From positions 1,996,001 to 2,060,000 of the forward strand of contig NZ_CP111085.1 in NCBI RefSeq assembly GCF_026278345.1: a DNA stretch of 64,000 nucleotides, in the 5' to 3' direction. The notes beneath the pieces are model-generated. The model was not told where the DNA came from and did not search any database. It worked only from the letters and a program-made list of their open reading frames with translations. This stretch comes from Tellurirhabdus rosea (lineage in GTDB: Bacteria; Bacteroidota; Bacteroidia; Cytophagales; Spirosomataceae). Position numbers and translations under genes: made by a program. Positions 59,103 to 64,000 of this stretch are shown one piece after another (within the stretch, counting starts at the first letter, position 1; each line of letters opens with the position of its first letter).

Positions 59103-59843
59103 ATGGTTAAGAAAAGTCCGCTGAAATTTTTCGTACTCTGTCTGGCGCTTATCCTGCTGGACCAGGCCGTTAAGCTCTGGATGCATTTTTATGTCCAGCC
59201 TAACATCATCGGCCTGATTGGCAACTGGCTGAAACTGCAGTATGTATTGAATCCCGGGATGGCCTTCGGCATGCAGCTGGGCCACGAATACGGAAAGCTG
59301 ATGCTGAGCATGTTCCGGCTGCTGGCAATGGGCGGTATCACCTGGTACCTCGTCCATCTGGCCCGGCGCGGCGCGCCGGACGGACTGCTCTGGGCCATGT
59401 CCATGATTCTGGCGGGCGCAGTCGGTAACGTCATCGACAGTACGTTCTACGGCGTGCTGCTCAACAATGCTCCTTACGACGCCCCAACGCCCTGGTTCCA
59501 CGGACAGGTGATCGACATGATCTATTTCGATCTGTGGGAAGGCATACTGCCCGACTGGCTGCCGGTCTTCGGAGGCAGTTATTTTTCGATGCCGATTTTC
59601 AACATTGCCGACTCCTGCATTTTTGTCGGCGTTTGCATTATTCTCTTTTTCCAGAGCCGCTTTTTCCACGAAGAACACGAGGACGAAGGGTTGCTGCAGG
59701 ATGAGCCGAACGCCAACGAAGCGGCTGTGCTGCCCGCCGCGGAGATGGACGCCGAATTCCCGGCCGACCAGCCGAACGAAAACACCAGCAGCACTCCGGA
59801 AGCGGACCCCAACACCGGTCTGGAAAATAACCCGCGTTTTTAA
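59103..59843 (+). CDS. lspA: Lipoprotein signal peptidase with long acidic tail
   Basis: 246 aa from ATG 59103. Cleaves the signal peptides of lipoproteins at the inner membrane; this window alone encodes many lipoproteins with lipoboxes. Four membrane helices with the two catalytic Asp residues: Asp112 in 'GAVGNVIDSTFYG' and Asp170 in 'FNIADSCIFVG'. N52-like 'LNPGMAFGM' is also present. Typical LspA is about 160-200 aa; here residues from about 189 add a ~58-residue acidic, Pro/Glu/Asn-rich cytoplasmic tail ('HEEHEDEGLLQDEPNANEA'). The tail is probably disordered. Confidence 0.95.
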   Translation: MVKKSPLKFFVLCLALILLDQAVKLWMHFYVQPNIIGLIGNWLKLQYVLNPGMAFGMQLGHEYGKLMLSMFRLLAMGGITWYLVHLARRGAPDGLLWAMSMILAGAVGNVIDSTFYGVLLNNAPYDAPTPWFHGQVIDMIYFDLWEGILPDWLPVFGGSYFSMPIFNIADSCIFVGVCIILFFQSRFFHEEHEDEGLLQDEPNANEAAVLPAAEMDAEFPADQPNENTSSTPEADPNTGLENNPRF

Positions 59844-59858
59844 GCGGTCTCAAACAAC

Positions 59859-59894
59859 AAAAAAGCCCGCCGGTTTGAACCGGCGGGCTTTTTT
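59859..59894. terminator. Bidirectional terminator between lspA and Ig-like protein gene
   Basis: Perfect 17-bp stem, AAAAAAGCCCGCCGGTT / AACCGGCGGGCTTTTTT, with a 2-base loop; T-runs exist on both strands. It serves two converging genes. Confidence 0.95.
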
Positions 59895-59909
59895 GGTTAA
59901 GTCGCAGGC

Positions 59910-61496
59910 CTACTGGGTTTCTTCCAGCGGCGCAAAATCCTTGAATGTCCGCTTGATGGCCTTATCGGTGGCTTCTTTCTTGTTCTCCCAGCCGGCGTCC
60001 AGTTCCAAAGCAACGAGTCCCGACAGGCTCAGCGATTGTTTGAACTCGTCCAGTTTCCGGATAAACTCGCGGTCACGGCGGGCGGAGCGGAGGGCAAATT
60101 CACGGGCAAAGAAATCGCCTTTGTTCTGAATCTCGCTCTTTTTGTTCATTACGTAATTAAAGCGGTCGAGCAGGTCTTTCATGGATTTGCCGATAACCTC
60201 CGTCGCTTCGAGAGTGCCCATGGTCATAACGGCCGTGCCGCCAACGGCCGAGACGTAGCGCAGATTCGTCTGCACGTTCGTATTCTTGTTGTTGGCCGCA
60301 ATGGTAGGAGCCACGCCCGTCACGGCGCCCAGCGAAGCGTTGACCATCGAGCGGTTCCGCTTGCCCTTTTTGGCCTTGCGGTAACTCTTTTTTAGTTCTT
60401 CTTCTTTTTCCTGAAGCTGGGTCAGCAGGTTCCAGGCGCTGACGATCGCCTGCCGGTACTGCCCGTACAGATAGCGGTCGCGCTCCATGTCGTTTATCGT
60501 ATTCTGGATGGTAAACGTGAGCCGCTTTTCTTCGCGGTTCTGCGCCTTGTCCAGGGCAAAAAACACCATCTGAAAGCTGAGCGTATCCAGCGGGTCTTTT
60601 ACAAAATCGTAGCCAGGCGTCCAGATAAACTCATACTGATTCTGGGTGTTCTTCACCAAGGCGGATTTGGGCACGCGCTGGTCTTCCGACACCAGATCGA
60701 AGGCGGAAATATCGTCGTCGCCGTTGGGGTCGGTCAGGTAGAATTTGAGGTTAACGGTGCCGTTTTCCTTGATGCGGATGCGGGTATCTTTTGGAATGAG
60801 GGAAATTTCAGGCGGCAGGTCCATGGACGTCACCTCGACCTTCAGCCGTCCTTTGGTCCGGGCTTTGGCGGGTTGGTCTTCGACCCAGAACTCAATGTAA
60901 AGCGGCTGGCTTTTCAGTTTGTTGAACTGGTTGAGGGACAATTGCCAGGTCAGTTCCCCCTGGGCCGAAAGCTTGGAGCCTTCCGGCATCTGGTCCGTGA
61001 TGGGAATGAACACCAGCGGGTCACCGTCTTCGTCCTTTACCAGCGCCGGGTCCATTTTGTAGGTGTTCAGCGTTTTGTAACGGACGTAGAAGGGCCGCAA
61101 CTCGCCAACTATGGGCGGGCGGTTGACGTGCTGGACTTTGAACTCCACCTGCTGGGTAGCCCTGTCTCCCTGCGTATTGCGGACCTCAAAAAGTATCCCG
61201 ATGGTCTTTGTGGTGTTGGGACGCTCGGCCAGGTCGTAGCTGGGAGTCCAGACGAAATGCCCGGTCGAATCGAGATTCATGCCTTCCACGCGACCTTCCG
61301 CAATGCTATAACTCAATGAATCTGTCTTGGCACCGACCGCTTTCAGATGCACGTCAATGGTACGCCCTTCCGACACGGTTGTCCAGCCGGCCTGCTGCGG
61401 TAAAACAATCTGAAGTCCTTTTGTTTCCTGTGCGTTACTTGTGTTTCCCAATAATAATAGCCCTGCAGCAATGCCTATTCCTATCGCTTTCCGCAT
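59910..61496 (-). CDS. Secreted protein with Ig/cadherin-like repeats and C-terminal coiled coil
   Basis: 528 aa, signal peptide ends 'LGNTSNAQ'. Three Ig-like units follow, each with a 'F-x-W-T-P' or similar strand: 'STGHFVWTPSYDLAERP', 'AQGELTWQLSLNQFN' and 'NQYEFIWTPGYDFVKDP'; this matches putative-Ig/cadherin repeat patterns. The last ~160 residues are helical: a basic stretch ('EKEEELKKSYRKAKKGKRNR') then a Gly/Ala-rich segment ('NASLGAVTGVAPTIAA') and another helix. The family is not known to me. A membrane-associated or cell-surface scaffold is possible. Confidence 0.75.
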   Translation of the reverse strand: MRKAIGIGIAAGLLLLGNTSNAQETKGLQIVLPQQAGWTTVSEGRTIDVHLKAVGAKTDSLSYSIAEGRVEGMNLDSTGHFVWTPSYDLAERPNTTKTIGILFEVRNTQGDRATQQVEFKVQHVNRPPIVGELRPFYVRYKTLNTYKMDPALVKDEDGDPLVFIPITDQMPEGSKLSAQGELTWQLSLNQFNKLKSQPLYIEFWVEDQPAKARTKGRLKVEVTSMDLPPEISLIPKDTRIRIKENGTVNLKFYLTDPNGDDDISAFDLVSEDQRVPKSALVKNTQNQYEFIWTPGYDFVKDPLDTLSFQMVFFALDKAQNREEKRLTFTIQNTINDMERDRYLYGQYRQAIVSAWNLLTQLQEKEEELKKSYRKAKKGKRNRSMVNASLGAVTGVAPTIAANNKNTNVQTNLRYVSAVGGTAVMTMGTLEATEVIGKSMKDLLDRFNYVMNKKSEIQNKGDFFAREFALRSARRDREFIRKLDEFKQSLSLSGLVALELDAGWENKKEATDKAIKRTFKDFAPLEETQ

Positions 61497-61648
61497 GATG
61501 AGTAAGCTAACCGTTGATTTAAAATGGTAACGTAAAAGTAAGGGATAGATTTTATGAAATCTGTACTATGCCGTTAGAATGTCTGATAATGCCAACAGAG
61601 AGGCTAAAAAAGTTGCACTTTTCTCACTTAACATATTATCAAAACAAA

Positions 61649-61675
61649 AGAGCCACCCGGTATACGGGCGGCTCT
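61649..61675 (-). terminator. Terminator of OmpH gene pair
   Basis: Stem AGAGCC-CCCG / CGGG-GGCTCT (61649-61659 and 61665-61675) with one mismatch that is a G-U pair on the reverse strand. A TTTTGTTTT tail follows on that strand. Confidence 0.8.
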
Positions 61676-61697
61676 CTCACAAACATTCAGTTCATGA

Positions 61698-62375
61698 TTA
61701 GTTCTTCTTCGGCGTCGTTGCCCCGGTCTTGGGAGCGGGGGCGGCGGGCCGGTTGGCCGCTCCACCCTGCTGGGCCGGAGCCGCGGCAGCGGGCTGAGCC
61801 GACGGCGGCGTCACACCCATTTTCTTGAACACCAGTTCGGTAATATCCGACTCCTTGGTTGCGTACAGCAGGATCGGCGTGGTGCCCGTACCCGCGTCCA
61901 GATTGAAGACGTGCGTGTACCCGTTCTCTTTGGCAACGGCATCAATGTTCGTCTGGATTTTCTGCAGCACTGGGTTCACCAGCTGGGTGTACTTCTTCTG
62001 CAGCGACTCTTCCGAATTACGCTGGAACTCCTGAATCTGCTGCTGCAGGTTTTGCAACTCTTTTTCGCGGTCCGCCCGGATTACGTCGGTCATGGTAGCA
62101 GCACCTTTCTCGTACGTAGCCAGTTTGTCCTGGAATTCCTTCACTTTAGCATTGTATGCGTTCTCCAGTTGGGTGCGCTGGATGCCGAGCTGGTTCTGAA
62201 TGTCCTTGCTTTCCGGCATGTTACCCAGGATATAATCAATATTGGTGTAGCCAATCTTAATTGCAGTCGCGGCGGGTGTAGCGGCAGAAACCGGCTGTTG
62301 AGCCTGTGCCTGCGCGTTGCCTGCTCCTACCATCAACCCTGCTGCCAGGGCAGCCAGAATGAGTTTATTCTTCAT
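61698..62375 (-). CDS. OmpH/Skp family periplasmic chaperone, copy 1
   Basis: 225 aa, signal peptide ending 'GNAQAQAQ'. OmpH core: 'IKIGYTNIDYILGNMPESKD', coiled-coil arms 'AYNAKVKEFQDKLATYEK' and 'EKELQNLQQQIQEFQRNSEE', and the closing 'INPVLQKIQTNIDAVAKENG'-like strand-helix 'GYTHVFNLDAG'. The last ~40 residues are an Ala/Pro-rich tail. Skp holds unfolded outer-membrane proteins before BamA inserts them. It is 12 bases after a second OmpH gene, downstream of bamA. Confidence 0.93.
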   Translation of the reverse strand: MKNKLILAALAAGLMVGAGNAQAQAQQPVSAATPAATAIKIGYTNIDYILGNMPESKDIQNQLGIQRTQLENAYNAKVKEFQDKLATYEKGAATMTDVIRADREKELQNLQQQIQEFQRNSEESLQKKYTQLVNPVLQKIQTNIDAVAKENGYTHVFNLDAGTGTTPILLYATKESDITELVFKKMGVTPPSAQPAAAAPAQQGGAANRPAAPAPKTGATTPKKN

Positions 62376-62387
62376 TCGATTCGTAAG

Positions 62388-63011
62388 TTATTTAGGTTTT
62401 TGCGTTGTTTTTGTGTTCGGTTTCGGAGCGTTGTCGGTTGTTGCCGTTGGGGCACTGGCCGCCGCGTCTGCCGTACTGCTTCGTTGTCTCTGGTCCGTTC
62501 CCAGACCAAGCTCCTCCATCACATAATCCGTATAATCGTGACGGGGGTCGGTATAGAGCATCACAAAATCACTGGCTTTATCAAACATAAAGTTCAGCTT
62601 CTTCAGGATAGCTACTTTCTCGATAGCCCGGTTGACTTCGTCCATTACGGGCTTCATCAATTCCTTTTTCTTCTGAAACAACAGGCCTTCGTACCCAAAG
62701 ACCTTGTTGTTATATTCGCGTGCTTCACGCTCTTTGTCCGAAAGGACCCGGAGGCGTTCCCGCTTCATCTCGTCGGTCAGCAGGATTTCTTCCGCCTGGT
62801 AGGCTTTCTGCAGCCGGTCGATCTCCGTGTACTTATCCTGAATGTCCTTCGACCATTTATCCGCAAACCGGTCTACTTCCGTCAACGCCTTCTGGTACGC
62901 GGGCATCTTTCCGGTGATAAACTCTGTGTCGACGTACCCAAACTTCTGGGCCTGTGCCGGTCCCACTACGGTAAGGAAACACAAAGTTACTAAAAACAAC
63001 AGTTTCTTCAT
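62388..63011 (-). CDS. OmpH/Skp family periplasmic chaperone, copy 2
   Basis: 207 aa from ATG 63011, signal peptide 'LFLVTLCFLTVVGPAQA'. OmpH domain: 'QKFGYVDTEFITGKMPAYQK', long coiled-coil arms ('KDIQDKYTEIDRLQKAYQAE', 'RLRVLSDKEREAREYNNKV') and 'KLNFMFDKASDFVMLYTDPR'. The C-terminal ~35 residues are low-complexity (Ala/Thr/Pro/Lys). It is paralogous to copy 1 and cotranscribed with it. Having two chaperones after bamA is typical of Bacteroidota. Confidence 0.93.
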   Translation of the reverse strand: MKKLLFLVTLCFLTVVGPAQAQKFGYVDTEFITGKMPAYQKALTEVDRFADKWSKDIQDKYTEIDRLQKAYQAEEILLTDEMKRERLRVLSDKEREAREYNNKVFGYEGLLFQKKKELMKPVMDEVNRAIEKVAILKKLNFMFDKASDFVMLYTDPRHDYTDYVMEELGLGTDQRQRSSTADAAASAPTATTDNAPKPNTKTTQKPK

Positions 63012-63170
63012 ATTAGCCGGTTGGTTTTTCCGCAAAGCCAGGGAGAACAATCGTCTGATAATCAATAACGTCTTTCTGAGTCGCGGCGTTCCCGCTTACA
63101 ACGAAAAGAGGCCCCGGTTCGTATTAAATTGTGCTTAAATCGGCCCTCCCCCCCGTCACCGGCTGCAGGC

Positions 63171-63239
63171 CCTGACAGGGTTTTCCGTACCAGATTCAGG
63201 CTATCCGAATCCTGTCAGAGCTTGTTGCCGCTGACAGGG
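63171..63239. repeat. CTGACAGG-word repeats between bamA and ompH
   Basis: The 298-bp gap 63012-63309 holds three CTGACAGG words: CCCTGACAGGG at 63170-63180, an inverted copy CCTGTCAG at 63211-63218 and CTGACAGGG at 63231-63239. They could form alternative hairpins. The ompH promoter is presumably in the same gap, but no clear box was found. Confidence 0.5.
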
Positions 63240-63271
63240 TGAAGCCGTGGCCGAGAGTCGTTTCTTGGAAC

Positions 63272-63309
63272 AAAAACCGGCCGGTGGGTTTAAACACCGG
63301 CCGGTTTTT
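63272..63309 (-). terminator. bamA terminator
   Basis: Perfect 15-bp stem AAAAACCGGCCGGTG / CACCGGCCGGTTTTT (63272-63286 and 63295-63309) with an 8-base loop; T-run on the reverse strand. It directly abuts the bamA stop codon at 63310. Confidence 0.9.
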
Positions 63310-64000
63310 TTAACGAATCTGCTGACCAATCGTGAAGTGGAACTGACCGCCTGGCTGGTTCCGCTGCGCACCCGGATTCGGGTCGAAACCGTAGCCGTAG
63401 TCAATCCCGATCAGACCGAACGCAGGCATGAAAATCCGGGCTCCGAAACCGGCCGACCGCTTCAGATCAAACGGGTTGAAATTCTTGAAGCTGCCCCAGT
63501 TGTTTCCGGCTTCGAGGAAGCCCAGGACAAAGATCGTCGCCGACGGGTTCAGCGATACCGGGTATCGCAGTTCCATCACGTATTTGTTATAGGCGATACC
63601 GCCCCGCTGGCGCTCGTTAGCCGAGGGCAGAATGCCCGGACGGCCCGTGTATACGCTGCGGTCGTCGTAGCCGCGGAGACCGATGATGTCCTGCGCCAGG
63701 GCAAACATCCCCGTACCGGCCAGACCGGAACCACCCAGCACAAAACGCTCGAACGGGCTGAAATCCGTACTCGGGCCGTAGCGGCCGAGGAAGCCCATGT
63801 GGGCGCGGGCGTTCAGCACCAGTTTACCCGTTACGGTTGCAAACCAGCTCGCATCAAACATCCACTTGTGGTATTCTACCCAGCGGAAACGCTTGTTGAG
63901 GTCGGTCGGCTGCGGACCATTCCGGAACAGGGAGTACGGCGGCGTCAGCGACCCGCTCAGCGAGAACGACGAACCACCCCGCGGGAACTGTGGATTGTCG
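63310..64000 (-). CDS. bamA: Outer membrane protein assembly factor BamA, C-terminal fragment
   Basis: The last ~230 residues of BamA; the 5' part lies beyond the window and the frame is open to base 64000. The barrel shows the characteristic loop-6 region 'LGGSGLAGTGMF' with surrounding 'STDFSPFERFVLGG', the strand 'YNKYVMELRYPVSLNPSATI' and the end 'GGQFHFTIGQQIR', preceded by 'FGLIGIDYGYGFD'. BamA inserts beta-barrel proteins in the outer membrane; its client chaperones OmpH follow. The final residues 'FTIGQQIR' differ from the usual terminal Phe, but IGQ-x-(F/R) ends are common in Bacteroidota. Confidence 0.93.
   Translation of the reverse strand, partial: DNPQFPRGGSSFSLSGSLTPPYSLFRNGPQPTDLNKRFRWVEYHKWMFDASWFATVTGKLVLNARAHMGFLGRYGPSTDFSPFERFVLGGSGLAGTGMFALAQDIIGLRGYDDRSVYTGRPGILPSANERQRGGIAYNKYVMELRYPVSLNPSATIFVLGFLEAGNNWGSFKNFNPFDLKRSAGFGARIFMPAFGLIGIDYGYGFDPNPGAQRNQPGGQFHFTIGQQIR

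Overview
This window is a 64-kb piece of a chromosome from a Bacteroidota bacterium, most likely of the order Cytophagales and close to the Spirosomataceae. The genus is not determined. The evidence is two SusC/SusD pairs, gliding genes gldA and gldD, a type IX secretion sortase-like gene (porU2), DUF4249, DUF4270, DUF2490 and DUF4397 families, a GIN-domain/PspC/PadR locus, a fused DAHP synthase-chorismate mutase, and promoter-like boxes of the Bacteroidota TAnnTTTG type. The DNA is GC-rich, so many genes have long stop-free antisense frames; these are not annotated. I found no tRNA, rRNA, CRISPR array, insertion sequence, prophage, integrase, toxin-antitoxin pair or biosynthetic cluster. No stretch without a gene exceeds about 300 bases.

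Layout. 1-2.0 kb: end of a SusC receptor and its SusD lipoprotein. 2.1-4.8 kb: guanine deaminase, thiamine pyrophosphokinase and a polytopic membrane protein. 4.9-8.1 kb: porU2. 8.2-13.1 kb: PadR regulator, PspC/GIN membrane protein, secreted GIN protein and an outer-membrane-type protein, with a palindrome over the padR promoter. 13.2-18.4 kb: thioesterase, ABM monooxygenase, aldo/keto reductase, chromate-type transporter, tandem DUF2490 paralogues. 18.4-24.4 kb: a reverse-strand run with gldD, AIM24 family protein, gltX, ridA, then a forward DUF2064 transferase. 24.4-31.2 kb (reverse): ECF sigma factor with anti-sigma candidate and envelope protein, glmS, DUF4270 lipoprotein, half-length GT5 protein. 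31.4-35.4 kb: panC, panD, flippase-like protein, rfaE2, zinc metallopeptidase. 35.4-42.0 kb: holin-4 family protein, exported methyltransferase, zinc finger, amino-acid permease, LprI-like protein, gldA, DUF4136, aroB. 42.2-49.3 kb: a complete SusC/SusD/DUF4397 locus, DUF4476 protein and coiled-coil protein. 49.3-56.4 kb: S46 peptidase, type II NADH dehydrogenase, TonB receptor with DUF4249 partner. 56.4-64 kb: DAHP synthase/chorismate mutase, proline dehydrogenase, lspA, an Ig-like secreted protein, two OmpH/Skp chaperones and the end of bamA.

Functionally the window is mainly core metabolism (shikimate entry, pantothenate, amino sugar, proline, thiamine) mixed with envelope biogenesis (bamA/Skp, lspA, gliding and T9SS parts, TonB nutrient uptake) and envelope stress regulation (PadR/PspC/GIN and an ECF sigma operon).

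The most unusual feature is structural. Gene boundaries carry many long inverted repeats with near-perfect or perfect arms of 30-38 bases. They are built from a few recurring low-complexity words. One fills the whole gap between two divergent start codons, and two share a core sequence although they lie 32 kb apart. I saw no clear new defence or biosynthetic system; the hairpin families, the PadR operator and a predicted exported methyltransferase are the best leads.
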